DNA of 64,000 bases, from assembly GCF_042681825.1 (NCBI RefSeq), contig NZ_JBHUGH010000005.1:248001-312000 (forward strand). Reading direction: 5' to 3'. Positions 24,346 through 32,882 of the stretch are shown piece after piece (positions within the stretch are counted from its first letter, which is position 1; each line of letters opens with the position of its first letter). The notes under the pieces are model-generated. The model did no database searches. It saw nothing but the letters and a program-made list of their open reading frames with translations, and was not told the DNA's origin. Both the position numbers and the translations under genes were made by a program. The DNA comes from Halodurantibacterium flavum. GTDB lineage: Bacteria; Pseudomonadota; Alphaproteobacteria; Rhodobacterales; Rhodobacteraceae.

Positions 24346-25575
24346 TCACTCGGCCGCTTCAGGCTCCGCCTCAGCGTCTTCCTCACCCACCGCGGCGCCG
24401 GTCTCCGGATCGGTCTCGATGCCTCGCGCGGCGCGCTCCCGCTCGATCTCGCGCCAGCGGGCGACGTTGCGGTTATGCTCTTCCAGCGTCACGCCAAAGG
24501 CATGGCCCCCCGTCCCGTCCGCGACGAAATAGATATAGGGCGTATCGTCGGGGTTCAGCGCGGCCTCGATGCTGGCGCGGCCCGGATTGGCGATGGGCGT
24601 CGGCGGCAACCCGTCAATTTGGTAGGTATTATAAGGGGTTCGCGCGTCCAGTTCGCTGCGCCGCAGGCCCCGGCCCAGCGTGCCCTCGCCCAGCGTGATG
24701 CCATAGATCACCGTCGGGTCGGTCTGCAGCCGCATCCCCTGGTTCAGCCGGTTCACGAATACGCTCGCCACCTGCCGGCGCTCCTCGGCGACACCGGTTT
24801 CCTTTTCCACGATCGAGGCAAGGATCAGCGCCTCTTCGGGCGTGTCGATCGGCAGGCCGTCGCTGCGGTTCTCCCACAGATCGGCCAGGATCCTGCTCTG
24901 CCGCGCCTCCATCTCATCCACCAGCGCGGCGCGGTCGGCCCCGCGCGTCACCTCATAGGAATCGGGGGCGAGCGTCCCTTCGGCCGGCACCGAATCGATC
25001 TGCCCCGACAGGAACTCCGCCCGGCGCAGCGCATCGACCGCCTGCCAGCTTGTCGCGCCCTCGGCCAGCGTCACGCGGAACCGGGTGTCCTCGGCCTGCG
25101 CGACCTCCAGATAGCCGTCGGGTACCGCGTCGGTCGCGGGATTGAACCGGATCGTCTCCACATAGCGCGCGGTCTCGGGGTCAAGCTCGCGCACGACCAT
25201 CTCGGCCAGCACCACCCCGATGCGATAGTTGATCTCGGTCCCGCAGGTGGATGCCCCGCCCCGCGTCAGGATATCGAGCACCTGCGGCATCGACGCGCCC
25301 GCCGGCACCAGATAGCTGCCAAAGCGCAGCCCGCCCGACTGTTCCTGATAGCGCGCGCCGATCCGGAAAATCGTCGCGTTGCTGATCGCGCCCTGTTCCT
25401 CAAGCTGGCGCGAGACCTGCGCCATGTTCGCGCCCCGCTCGACCCGCACGCAGACCGAGGTCTGCGCCGGCCCCTCGGCCACATATTGCCGCTGGCCCCA
25501 GGCGATCAGCCCGCCCAGAAAGGCCAGAACGACGACGAAAAGCGTCAGCGCGTTCGATGCAACATGACGCCACAT
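24346..25575 (-). CDS. mltG: Endolytic transglycosylase MltG
   Basis: A 409-residue membrane-anchored lytic transglycosylase that cuts nascent glycan strands and may end their growth. One N-terminal membrane segment (ALTLFVVVLAFLGGLIAWG) is followed by the periplasmic YceG domain. The catalytic glutamate is in ASIVEKETG; other family segments are FVNRLNQGMRLQTDPTVIYG, SPYNTY-like RTPYNTYQIDGLPPTPIANP and YFVADGTGGHAF. The Glu/Ala-rich tail is low-complexity. Its ATG overlaps the stop of fabF (TGATG), a pairing known in alphaproteobacteria. Directly downstream is the GTA promoter. Confidence 0.95.
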   Translation of the reverse strand: MWRHVASNALTLFVVVLAFLGGLIAWGQRQYVAEGPAQTSVCVRVERGANMAQVSRQLEEQGAISNATIFRIGARYQEQSGGLRFGSYLVPAGASMPQVLDILTRGGASTCGTEINYRIGVVLAEMVVRELDPETARYVETIRFNPATDAVPDGYLEVAQAEDTRFRVTLAEGATSWQAVDALRRAEFLSGQIDSVPAEGTLAPDSYEVTRGADRAALVDEMEARQSRILADLWENRSDGLPIDTPEEALILASIVEKETGVAEERRQVASVFVNRLNQGMRLQTDPTVIYGITLGEGTLGRGLRRSELDARTPYNTYQIDGLPPTPIANPGRASIEAALNPDDTPYIYFVADGTGGHAFGVTLEEHNRNVARWREIERERAARGIETDPETGAAVGEEDAEAEPEAAE

Positions 25576-26837
25576 CAGCGGTCCACCCGGCCCAGCACAA
25601 GGCTCGCATTCGTGCCGCCAAAGCCGAAGGAGTTGGACAGCGCCACGTCGATCCTGCGTTTCCGCGCCGCGTTCGGCGCAAGATCCAGCCGGGGCTGCAC
25701 CGCCGGGTTGTCAAGATTGATGGTCGGCGGCGCGATCTGGTCGCGGATCGCCAGCGCGCAGAAAATCGCCTCGACCGCACCGGCGGCCCCCAAAAGATGC
25801 CCGATCGACGATTTGGTGGACGACATCGTGGCCTTGTCCGCCGCGTCGCCCATCAGCCGTTCGACCGCGCCCAGCTCGATCGTGTCGGCCATGGTCGAGG
25901 TGCCGTGGGCGTTGATGTAATCCACCTGGTCCGGCGTCACGCCCGCCCGTTTCAGCGCCGCCTGCATCGACCGGTAGCCCCCGTCCCCGTCCTCGGACGG
26001 GGCAGTGATGTGATAGGCGTCGCCCGACAGGCCATAGCCCAGCACCTCGGCATAGATCTTCGCGCCGCGCGCCTTCGCGTGTTCGTATTCCTCCAGCACG
26101 ACGATGCCCGCGCCCTCGCCCATCACGAAGCCGTCGCGGTCGGCGTCATAGGGGCGGCTCGCCTTGGCCGGATCGTCGGCGCGCTTGGTCGAGAGCGCCT
26201 TGCAGGCGTTGAACCCGGCGATCCCGATCTCGCTGATCGGGCTTTCGGCGCCGCCCGCCACCATCACATCCGCATCGCCATAGCCGATCAGCCGCGCCGC
26301 ATCGCCGATGGCATGGGCGCCGGTGGAACAGGCCGTCACCACCGCATGGTTCGGCCCCTTGAAGCCGTAGCGGATGCTCACCTGACCCGAGATCAGGTTG
26401 ATGAGCGCCCCGGGAATAAAGAACGGCGACACCCGCCGCGGCCCCTTTTCCTTGAGCAGGATCGCCGTTTCCGCGATGGTCGAGAGCCCGCCGATCCCCG
26501 ACCCGATCATCACGCCGGTGCGCATCCGCGCCTCTTCGTCCTCGGGGGCCCAGCCCGCATCCTCGACCGCCTGCTGCGCGGCGGCCATCCCGTAAAGGAT
26601 GAAGTCATCGACCTTGCGGCGTTCCTTCGGCTCCATCCAGTCGTCGGGGTTGAAGGTGCCGTCCGACCCGTCGCCAAAGGGGATCTCGCAGGCATAGGTC
26701 GTGGCAAGATGGCTCGCGTCAAAGCGGCTGATCGTGCGCGCGCCGCTTTGTCCGGCCAACAGGCGCCGCCAGGTCTCCTCGACCCCGCAGGCCAGCGGCG
26801 TGACCATACCCATGCCCGTGATAACCACCCGACGCAT
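25575..26837 (-). CDS. fabF: 3-oxoacyl-ACP synthase II
   Basis: A 420-residue condensing enzyme of fatty acid elongation. The catalytic triad is visible: Cys in TACSTGAHAIG, His in INAHGTSTM, His in SSIGHLLGAAG. The N-terminal RRVVITGMGMVTPLACG and C-terminal NSFGFGGTNASLV are typical. ATG at 26837 lies seven bases after GGAG; the ATG at 26843 is too close to that site. Usually fabF follows acpP, but here the upstream gene is an arginase-family enzyme. It is translationally coupled to mltG. Confidence 0.96.
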   Translation of the reverse strand: MRRVVITGMGMVTPLACGVEETWRRLLAGQSGARTISRFDASHLATTYACEIPFGDGSDGTFNPDDWMEPKERRKVDDFILYGMAAAQQAVEDAGWAPEDEEARMRTGVMIGSGIGGLSTIAETAILLKEKGPRRVSPFFIPGALINLISGQVSIRYGFKGPNHAVVTACSTGAHAIGDAARLIGYGDADVMVAGGAESPISEIGIAGFNACKALSTKRADDPAKASRPYDADRDGFVMGEGAGIVVLEEYEHAKARGAKIYAEVLGYGLSGDAYHITAPSEDGDGGYRSMQAALKRAGVTPDQVDYINAHGTSTMADTIELGAVERLMGDAADKATMSSTKSSIGHLLGAAGAVEAIFCALAIRDQIAPPTINLDNPAVQPRLDLAPNAARKRRIDVALSNSFGFGGTNASLVLGRVDR

Positions 26838-26882
26838 CGCCATTCTCCTGCCTCATGTTTTTCCGCGCGTTAGATACACGCC

Positions 26883-27818
26883 CTACCCCTGCCGCGCAAT
26901 GATCCCCAGGGTTGCGGCGACCAGTTGCGCGGCAAGCAGCGCAGCCTGCCCGTCGATGTCGCGGTCGGGCATGAACTCCACCAGGTCGAAGGCCGCGATC
27001 CGGCCCCGCGCCGCCGCGCCCGCGATCAGCTCGACCGCCTGCCAATAGCCAAGCCCCCCCGCCGTGCGTCCGATCACCGCCGGCATGATCGCGGGGTCGA
27101 GCGCGTCGCAATCGAAACAGACAATGATGTCAGAGCCTTCCGGGATCAGGTCCAGCGCCGCCTGAACCCCGCGCCGCGCCACCTCGGACGCCGGAACAAA
27201 GGCTACCCCCCAGTCCAGCGCATCCTGATAATCGCCGGGCCGGGCTGATCCGATGCCGCGCTGCCCCACCTGCACGATCCGCTCGATATGGTCCATCTCG
27301 CTTGCCCGGCGCATGGTCGAGGAAAGCCCCAAAGGCTCGTCCTCGACCTCCTGGCGCCAGTCGATATGGGCGTCGATCTGCAGGATGGTGAATTTTCCAC
27401 GCCCGGCAAAGGCCTCCAGCATCGGGATGGGCAGGCTGTCATCGCCGCCCAGCAGCACCGGCACGGCGCCCCGGTCCAGCATCATGGCCACCGCATCGCG
27501 CACCAGCGCGCGGTTCCCCGCGCCGTCGCCATCGACCGTGGGCAGGTCGCCGCAATCGACCGCAGCACCCGGATCCGGCAGCGTCGGCGTGCCCAGATCG
27601 AAATTCATATGCGTCAGGTTCGCCGCATAGGTCGCCGCCGCCGCCCGGATCGCCGCAGGCGCGCCCGCGCAATAGGCCCCGACGGACGGATAGGATGTGA
27701 TCGCCCCCGCCCCCATCAGCGCGACCCGCGCCGTCAGCCCCGCCAGATCGTCGCAGCGTGGCAGCCCCATGAAGGTCTCTGCCGCCCCCGCCCCGAACAT
27801 CGTTCCCAGATCCGCCAT
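26883..27818 (-). CDS. Arginase/agmatinase family hydrolase with altered metal motif
   Basis: A 311-residue ureohydrolase-fold protein, probably acting on a guanidino compound with two Mn ions. Metal-binding segments are visible: GGDDS (residues 124-128), DAHIDW (149-154) and FDCDALDP (235-242). The first differs from the family GGDHS: Asp127 stands where the histidine ligand normally is. QVGQRGIG and FDLVEFMP are the other conserved parts. It could be agmatinase, guanidinobutyrase or an enzyme with a new substrate; the altered ligand makes a simple speB label unsafe. It is followed by fabF 45 bp downstream and is divergent from an Rrf2 regulator gene. Confidence 0.82.
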   Translation of the reverse strand: MADLGTMFGAGAAETFMGLPRCDDLAGLTARVALMGAGAITSYPSVGAYCAGAPAAIRAAAATYAANLTHMNFDLGTPTLPDPGAAVDCGDLPTVDGDGAGNRALVRDAVAMMLDRGAVPVLLGGDDSLPIPMLEAFAGRGKFTILQIDAHIDWRQEVEDEPLGLSSTMRRASEMDHIERIVQVGQRGIGSARPGDYQDALDWGVAFVPASEVARRGVQAALDLIPEGSDIIVCFDCDALDPAIMPAVIGRTAGGLGYWQAVELIAGAAARGRIAAFDLVEFMPDRDIDGQAALLAAQLVAATLGIIARQG

Positions 27819-27862
27819 CTTCCGTCCCCGTTTTCAAACTTGCGCCCAAAAGGCACCAAAAG

Positions 27863-27876
27863 CTGATCTCGATCAA
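27863..27876. promoter_or_regulatory. FNR/FnrL-like box between the arginase-family gene and rrf2
   Basis: CTGATCTCGATCAA matches the FNR consensus TTGAT-N4-ATCAA at 9 of 10 positions. Its centre is 63 bp before the Rrf2 ATG and 52 bp before the divergent arginase-family ATG, so either could be oxygen-controlled. Confidence 0.55.
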
Positions 27877-27932
27877 GGCGTGATCCCCTGCGGCCGGGCA
27901 GTTTGCGCCTGTGGCAACAGACGGAAAAGCCG

Positions 27933-28478
27933 ATGAAACTGACCTTGCGCACCGATCTCGCCCTGCGGGTCCTGATGTATTGCGCGCTGAACGACGGGCT
28001 GGCGCGCAAGCATGACATCGCGGCGGCCTGCGGCGCCTCCGTCAATCATCTGGGGCAGGTGATCCATGCGCTGGGGCAGGCCGGATTCATCCGCACCGCG
28101 CGCGGTCGGGGCGGCGGCATCGTTCTGGCGCGGCCGCCCGCGCGGCAGGCGATCGGCGCGGTCGTCCGCCTGTTCGAGGCGCGAGGGCCGGACGATTGCT
28201 TTGGCGACTGCAACCGGCCCTGCCCGCTGATCGCGGACTGCCGGCTGCGCCCCGTGCTGTCCGAGGCGCTGGAGGCGTTCTGGGGCGTGCTCGACAGCTA
28301 TACGCTCGCCGACCTGACAGAGGGGAACGGGCGGCTGGCAGGCGCGATGGGGATCGGAGCCGTGGCGGCACCCGATCACGCAGGTGTTAACCCTGCCGTC
28401 GCTTTGCCCCTTGCCCAAAGGCGCGCCGCGCCGCAATGGGCACGGGCCGCCAAGGCACGCAACCTTCGGATGAAATGA
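27933..28478 (+). CDS. Rrf2-family regulator, NsrR-like
   Basis: A 181-residue winged-helix repressor. It begins MKLTLRTDLALRVLMY with the family start, then the helix-turn-helix at HDIAAACGASVNHLGQVIHA and the wing TARGRGGGIVLARP. Four cysteines (C89, C93, C97, C103 in CFGDCNRPCPLIADC) sit where NsrR and IscR hold a [2Fe-2S] or [4Fe-4S] cluster, so it probably senses nitric oxide or redox state. The ATG at 27933 is preferred over an upstream TTG at 27903. An FNR-like box precedes it. A small Pro/Ala-rich ORF overlaps its stop codon. The C-terminal extension (after residue 150) is unusual for the family. Confidence 0.85.
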   Translation: MKLTLRTDLALRVLMYCALNDGLARKHDIAAACGASVNHLGQVIHALGQAGFIRTARGRGGGIVLARPPARQAIGAVVRLFEARGPDDCFGDCNRPCPLIADCRLRPVLSEALEAFWGVLDSYTLADLTEGNGRLAGAMGIGAVAAPDHAGVNPAVALPLAQRRAAPQWARAAKARNLRMK

Positions 28479-28621
28479 TGACCGACCAAGCCCGCATCCC
28501 CGCCGCCCCCGTCCAGGCGCCCCCGCCGGTTTCTGCCGCCCCCGCCCCGGGGCCGGTTTCCAAGACCCCCGCACCGGCGGCCCCTGCCCCCTTTGTCTTT
28601 CGCGACTGGGCCGCGATCTGA
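28475..28621 (+). CDS. Small Pro/Ala-rich protein coupled to rrf2
   Basis: A 48-residue ORF whose ATG overlaps the Rrf2 stop (ATGATGA). Two thirds is Pro, Ala and Val, ending in the distinct tail FVFRDWAAI. Coupling to the regulator and the non-repetitive tail suggest a real product, but there is no recognisable domain and the composition also fits chance in GC-rich DNA. Confidence 0.4.
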   Translation: MMTDQARIPAAPVQAPPPVSAAPAPGPVSKTPAPAAPAPFVFRDWAAI

Positions 28622-28737
28622 CATCCGCGTCCGCCCCACCCCGCACCCCCTTGCGCGGCGGCGCGGGCCGAGGCATCCTGACCGTGAACAAACCGGGCAC
28701 ATGATCCCGGTTCGGTTGACAAGGGTCCGGGGGCGGC

Positions 28738-29205
28738 ATGGCGGAAAAACAGGTGGCGAAAAAGGTCCGTGCGGAACAGGCGAGGCCAGACGGCACGACT
28801 GCGGGAACGGAGACGGCCACTACCGGCCAGCGCATTTCCGCACTGAAGAACCTCGGTCCCGCGACCGAATCCGCCTTTGCCCGCGCGGGCATCCATGATG
28901 CGGAAACGCTCCGCGCGCTCGGGACCGATGCGGCCTATGGGCGGCTTCTGGCCTCGGGGCAGCGGCCGCATTTCATCAGCTTCTACGTGCTCGAAATGGC
29001 GTTGCAGGGCCGCCCCTGGAACGATTGCCGCGGGGCCGAGAAAGAGGCGCTGCGCAAACGCTTCGACGCGCTTTGCGCCAAGGTCAAACCCGACCCCGCC
29101 CAGACCGGCCTCCGCCGGCTGGAGGCCGAACTGGACGCCATCGGCGTGATCGCCCGCCCGGCCAAGGCCAGCAAGAGGCCCCGGGCCAAACCCGCCAGCC
29201 GCTGA
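28738..29205 (+). CDS. TfoX C-terminal domain protein
   Basis: A 155-residue protein with one TfoX/Sxy C-terminal domain (about residues 33-125): ISALKNLGPATESAFARAG and AYGRLLASGQRPHFISFYVL, then EALRKRFDALCAKVK. The first 30 residues and the Lys/Arg-rich tail are disordered. It lacks the N-terminal domain of the competence regulator. Such single-domain forms are common in alphaproteobacteria and their role is not established; a helix-hairpin-helix-like DNA contact is plausible. GGGGGCGGC before the ATG serves as ribosome site. Confidence 0.8.
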   Translation: MAEKQVAKKVRAEQARPDGTTAGTETATTGQRISALKNLGPATESAFARAGIHDAETLRALGTDAAYGRLLASGQRPHFISFYVLEMALQGRPWNDCRGAEKEALRKRFDALCAKVKPDPAQTGLRRLEAELDAIGVIARPAKASKRPRAKPASR

Positions 29206-29287
29206 TCCCGCCGCCCGCGCGACGAGCCTGCCTTCACCACCCCCCCTCGCAAACCTGCGCCCGGCCCGCGAAACCGCCCCCCAAACG

Positions 29288-29314
29288 AAAAAGGCCGCAC
29301 CCGAAGGCACGGCC
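29288..29314 (-). terminator. Rho-independent terminator after ndk
   Basis: On the minus strand a 9-bp stem (GGCCGTGCC / GGTGCGGCC, two G-U pairs) with a TTCG tetraloop at 29293-29314, followed by TTTTT at 29288-29292. It closes the ndk message 23 bp after the stop. Confidence 0.85.
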
Positions 29315-29336
29315 CGATCCTGCGCGGCGGAAAGGG

Positions 29337-29759
29337 TCAGCCGACCAGTTCCAGCCCCGAAAAGAAGAACGCGATCTCGATCGCCGCGTTTTCGGCCGAA
29401 TCCGAACCGTGGACCGAGTTCTCGCCGATCGAAAGCGCGAATTCCTTGCGCACGGTGCCGTCCGCGGCCTCGGCCGGGTTGGTGGCGCCCATCACTTCGC
29501 GGTTCTTGGCCACGGCGCCTTCGCCTTCCAGCACCTGAACGACGACGGGGGCCGAGGCCATGAACTGGCACAGCTCGCCGTAGAAGGGGCGTTCCTTGTG
29601 AACCTCGTAGAACTGGCCGGCCTGCGCCTCGGTCAGGTGGATGCGCTTTTGCGCGACGATGCGCAGACCCGCCTCTTCGAACTTGGCGTTGATCTTGCCG
29701 GTCAGGTTGCGGCGCGTCGCGTCGGGCTTGATGATGGAAAGGGTGCGTTCAATGGCCAT
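29337..29759 (-). CDS. ndk: Nucleoside diphosphate kinase
   Basis: A 140-residue enzyme that balances nucleoside triphosphate pools by phosphotransfer through a histidine. His117 lies in GENSVHGSDS, with IIKPDA at residues 9-14, HKERPFYGELCQFM and GATNPAEAADGTVRKEF as further signatures. The length and start MAIERTLS match the family. It is a single-gene unit with its own terminator. Confidence 0.97.
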   Translation of the reverse strand: MAIERTLSIIKPDATRRNLTGKINAKFEEAGLRIVAQKRIHLTEAQAGQFYEVHKERPFYGELCQFMASAPVVVQVLEGEGAVAKNREVMGATNPAEAADGTVRKEFALSIGENSVHGSDSAENAAIEIAFFFSGLELVG

Positions 29760-29879
29760 TGTCGCCTCATGCTGAAAGGGGCGGCTTGCCCCGCGGTGAA
29801 ACCGGCGCCCTGCTAGCATGACCCCGCGCGGTTGGAAACCCGGCATCGCGGGCCCGATGCACAACCGCCAGACGCGTGT

Positions 29880-32387
29880 TCAGCGGATGGCGTCGGCCTG
29901 CGTCCGCACCCCCGGCAGCCCGCCGTCCGCAGCCGTGACGCCCGCCTTGACGCCCAGCGCGTCGCGCAGCGCCTGCGCCGTCATGGGCCGGGAAAAGATG
30001 AAGCCCTGCGCCTCGGTAAAGCCCTCTTGCTCGACCATGCGCAACTGCTCCTCGGTCTCCACCCCCTCGACCGTGGTGGGGATGGACAGGCTGCGCCCGA
30101 TGATGGCCACCGCGCGGATGATCGCCAGCGCCTCTTCGCGGGGCAGGTCCTGGATGAACGATCGGTCCACCTTGATCTTGTCGAACGGGAACGACCGCAG
30201 ATAGCTGAGCGAGGAATAGCCCGTCCCGAAATCGTCCATCACGATCTTGACGCCCAGCGCCCGCAGCGCCGCGAGCGTTTCGAGGTTATGGCCCGTCGCG
30301 TCCAGCAGCACGCTTTCCGTGATTTCCAGTTGCAGCCGCCCGGGGTCGAGCCCCGAATCCGCCAGCGCCGCGCGTACCATGGCCGGCAGCCGCCCGCCCC
30401 GGAACTGCACCACCGACAGGTTCACGGCCAGCGCGATATCGTCGGGCCAGCCGGCGGCCTCGGCGCAGGCGGTGCGCAGGACCCATTCGCCGATCCGGGC
30501 AATCAGGCCGCTTTCCTCGGCCACCGGCATGAAGTCAGAGGGCGGGATCATGCCGCGCGTGGGATGCGGCCAGCGCACCAGCGCCTCGCAGCTTGTGACG
30601 CGGCCCGTGCCGATGTCCTGCAGGGGTTGATAATGCACCTCCAGCTCACCGGCCCGAAAGGCGCGCCGCAGGCCCATCTTGATCTCGTGCCGTTCGCGCA
30701 GGCGGTCATCCATCCCCTGCTCGAACCGGCGCCAGATGCCGCGCCCGCCCTCCTTGGCGGCGTAAAGCGCGATATCGGCCGCCTTGATGAGCTGGTCTGC
30801 CGTTTCGCCGTCACTTCCCGACAGCGCGATGCCGATGCTTGCGCCCACGACCAGCTCGATCCCCTCTATCATGCAGGGCTCGCTCAGCGTCGCGATGATG
30901 CGTTCGGCCAGATCGCTGGCCTCGGTCACAGAGCCCAGCCGGGGCAGCACAATCATGAATTCGTCGCCGCCCACCCGTGCGACGGTCTCGCCCGCGCGCA
31001 CCGCCGCGCGCAGCCGGCCCGAAAGGATCTGCAACAGCCGGTCGCCCACCGGGTGACCATAGCTGTCATTGACCGGCTTGAAGTTGTCGAGATCGACCAT
31101 CAGCACGGCGGCCCGGCCGTCGGGTTCGCGGCGCGCACGCACCAGGGCCTCGGTCAGGGCCTCATGGAACTGGCGCCGGTTCGGCAATCCCGTAAGCCCG
31201 TCAAGCCGCGCGAGACGATAGAGCGCCTTTTCCGAATTGCGGCGGTTCTCTTCCAGAAGGCGCGTCTTGGTCACGTCGCGGAAAAAGACCGAGAGCCCGT
31301 CGCCCAGCGGTGCGACCTGCACCTGAAACCAGCGGTTGCTTGCCGCGTCCTGATCCTCGAACGCGACGGCGCGACGGGTCGCCATCACCTCGCGGCAGCG
31401 GTGGGCGAAACGTTCCTCGTTGCCGGGGATCACGGACCACAGGTTGCGCCCCAGCATCGGCTGCGCATCCCTCAGGGCGCGCTGGGCCGGGCCGTTCAGA
31501 TAGGTGACATTGAAGTCGCGATCCACGACCAGCACCCCGTCCATCGTGTTTTCCAGCACGGCGGTCATGCGGAGTGCTGCGTCTTCGGCGGCGAGCCTCG
31601 CCTGCCGCAGCTCGGTCACGTCGCGCCAGATCGAGAGGATGCGTTCCGGCTTCCCGTCGGGTCCGCGCACCGGCGCCATCACGATGTCCATGTTGCGCGG
31701 CGGCCCCCAGCCGAACTGCACCGGCGGGTCGCCGATGATGATCCGCGCGGTCTCCCCGCGCGCCACGCGGGCAAAGGCGTCGCCGATTTCCTGAACCTTT
31801 TCGGGTGGAACGACATCGCGCCAACCGTCAAGGTTGCGGATCGGCCTGCCGTCAAAGATCCGGTCCGCCGCCGCGTTCGACAGGACCAGGTTCCCGTCGA
31901 GATCGAGAAGGCGGATCGCGTCGGCGCTGCTTTCGAAGATACTGGCCATGAGAGCGCGCCCGCGGCGCTCGCGTTCCGCGCTTTCAGAGATCTCGGAAAT
32001 GTCGATCATCTCGGCCACGATCAGCGCGGGCAGGCCGATCTCGGCGGCCTCCTGGGCGGTGAGCTCAAGCCTGCGGATGCAGAGCCGCCAGGGGCCCGGC
32101 CCGAATGCCCCGAGATATTCATGTCCGTCAAAGGGGATGCCGGTCGCCAGGACCTCTGCCTCGATCGCGGCAAGACGCGCGACCACCTCGGGCGAAAGGA
32201 TGCCCTGCGGATGATCATGGCGCCCCGCCAAGCTGCGGGGCAGGCCAAGCACCGTTTCCACGGCGTCATTCATGCAGAGGATGCGCAGCGACCCGTCCGT
32301 CACCATGGTCGGATTCGGGCTGAGATTGATGAACCGCTGCAACAGGCCCATCGTTCCGATTGTCGCCGGCATCATGCTGTCGCCCAT
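29880..32387 (-). CDS. PAS-GGDEF-EAL signalling protein (c-di-GMP)
   Basis: An 835-residue cytoplasmic protein that should both make and break cyclic di-GMP, or favour one. It has no membrane segments. At least three PAS-like parts fill residues 1-390 (FINLSPNPTMVTDGSLRILC, ASIFESSADAIRLLDLDGNL, AVLENTMDGVLVVDRDFNVT). Then the diguanylate cyclase domain with an intact GGDEF in RVGGDEFMIVL; the upstream inhibitory RxxD is RAGE here. The EAL domain is intact (SCEALVRW, MDDFGTGYSSLSYL, QGFIFSRP). PAS input suggests redox or ligand sensing. Start ATG at 32387 follows GGGGGG; an ATG at 32408 is possible. Confidence 0.92.
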   Translation of the reverse strand: MGDSMMPATIGTMGLLQRFINLSPNPTMVTDGSLRILCMNDAVETVLGLPRSLAGRHDHPQGILSPEVVARLAAIEAEVLATGIPFDGHEYLGAFGPGPWRLCIRRLELTAQEAAEIGLPALIVAEMIDISEISESAERERRGRALMASIFESSADAIRLLDLDGNLVLSNAAADRIFDGRPIRNLDGWRDVVPPEKVQEIGDAFARVARGETARIIIGDPPVQFGWGPPRNMDIVMAPVRGPDGKPERILSIWRDVTELRQARLAAEDAALRMTAVLENTMDGVLVVDRDFNVTYLNGPAQRALRDAQPMLGRNLWSVIPGNEERFAHRCREVMATRRAVAFEDQDAASNRWFQVQVAPLGDGLSVFFRDVTKTRLLEENRRNSEKALYRLARLDGLTGLPNRRQFHEALTEALVRARREPDGRAAVLMVDLDNFKPVNDSYGHPVGDRLLQILSGRLRAAVRAGETVARVGGDEFMIVLPRLGSVTEASDLAERIIATLSEPCMIEGIELVVGASIGIALSGSDGETADQLIKAADIALYAAKEGGRGIWRRFEQGMDDRLRERHEIKMGLRRAFRAGELEVHYQPLQDIGTGRVTSCEALVRWPHPTRGMIPPSDFMPVAEESGLIARIGEWVLRTACAEAAGWPDDIALAVNLSVVQFRGGRLPAMVRAALADSGLDPGRLQLEITESVLLDATGHNLETLAALRALGVKIVMDDFGTGYSSLSYLRSFPFDKIKVDRSFIQDLPREEALAIIRAVAIIGRSLSIPTTVEGVETEEQLRMVEQEGFTEAQGFIFSRPMTAQALRDALGVKAGVTAADGGLPGVRTQADAIR

Positions 32388-32538
32388 CAAGCCCCCCAAA
32401 GGCGCCATCCCTGGCCTGTCCCAGAGTCCCAGCCATAGCGCGAAGCGGTCTCATCGCAAAGCACTCAATAGGATGGGCGGACGGGCCGAGGGATGGGGCT
32501 TTGGCGTTTCCGTAATCGCCGGAGGGGTCTTGATGAGA

Positions 32539-32871
32539 CTACGACACCAGGGACGAAAATGCCACGGCCAAAGCTGCCCAGTCCACGAACGACTGCCCGG
32601 ACAGCCACTTGCCGAGCCTGGTGGACCGTAGCGTCGCTTCACGTATTTCCGGCGGAGCCGCTGCAACCTTTCGGGATGCCTCTTGCAGCAGGTCTGGTGC
32701 CGCGTTCCTCAGAACCGGAAAGCGGTCCGTAAGAAAAACGAGATCAATCGCCGTGCCCCGAATTCTCTCCATTCTGTTGCCGGCGATCAGCATCTCGGGG
32801 GGCGAGATCGCCCGAACCGAGATCCCGGTATCGCAGTCTTGAATCAGGTTGTTCTTGATCAAGATACCCAT
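32539..32871 (-). CDS. Small protein with beta-helix-like N-terminus behind nrdJ
   Basis: A 110-residue protein starting 11 bp after nrdJ on the same strand, with AAAGGA as ribosome site. Residues 1-45 (LIKNNLIQDCDTGISVRAIS, LIAGNRMERIRGTAIDL) repeat the N-x-I/M-x-x-x-x-G-I pattern of a right-handed parallel beta helix. The rest is helical and ends in a weakly hydrophobic stretch (VDWAALAVAFSSLVS). Its codon use differs clearly from its neighbours: AGA, AGG, ATA and CTA occur and GC looks much lower, suggesting recent acquisition. I do not recognise a family. Confidence 0.6.
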   Translation of the reverse strand: MGILIKNNLIQDCDTGISVRAISPPEMLIAGNRMERIRGTAIDLVFLTDRFPVLRNAAPDLLQEASRKVAAAPPEIREATLRSTRLGKWLSGQSFVDWAALAVAFSSLVS

Positions 32872-32882
32872 GTCAGATCCTT

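Noticed and set aside
28387..29571. A 394-codon minus-strand frame around tfoX
   Set aside because: Overlaps the tfoX-like gene and the start of ndk in antisense or wrong frame; Gly/Arg-rich with no domain.
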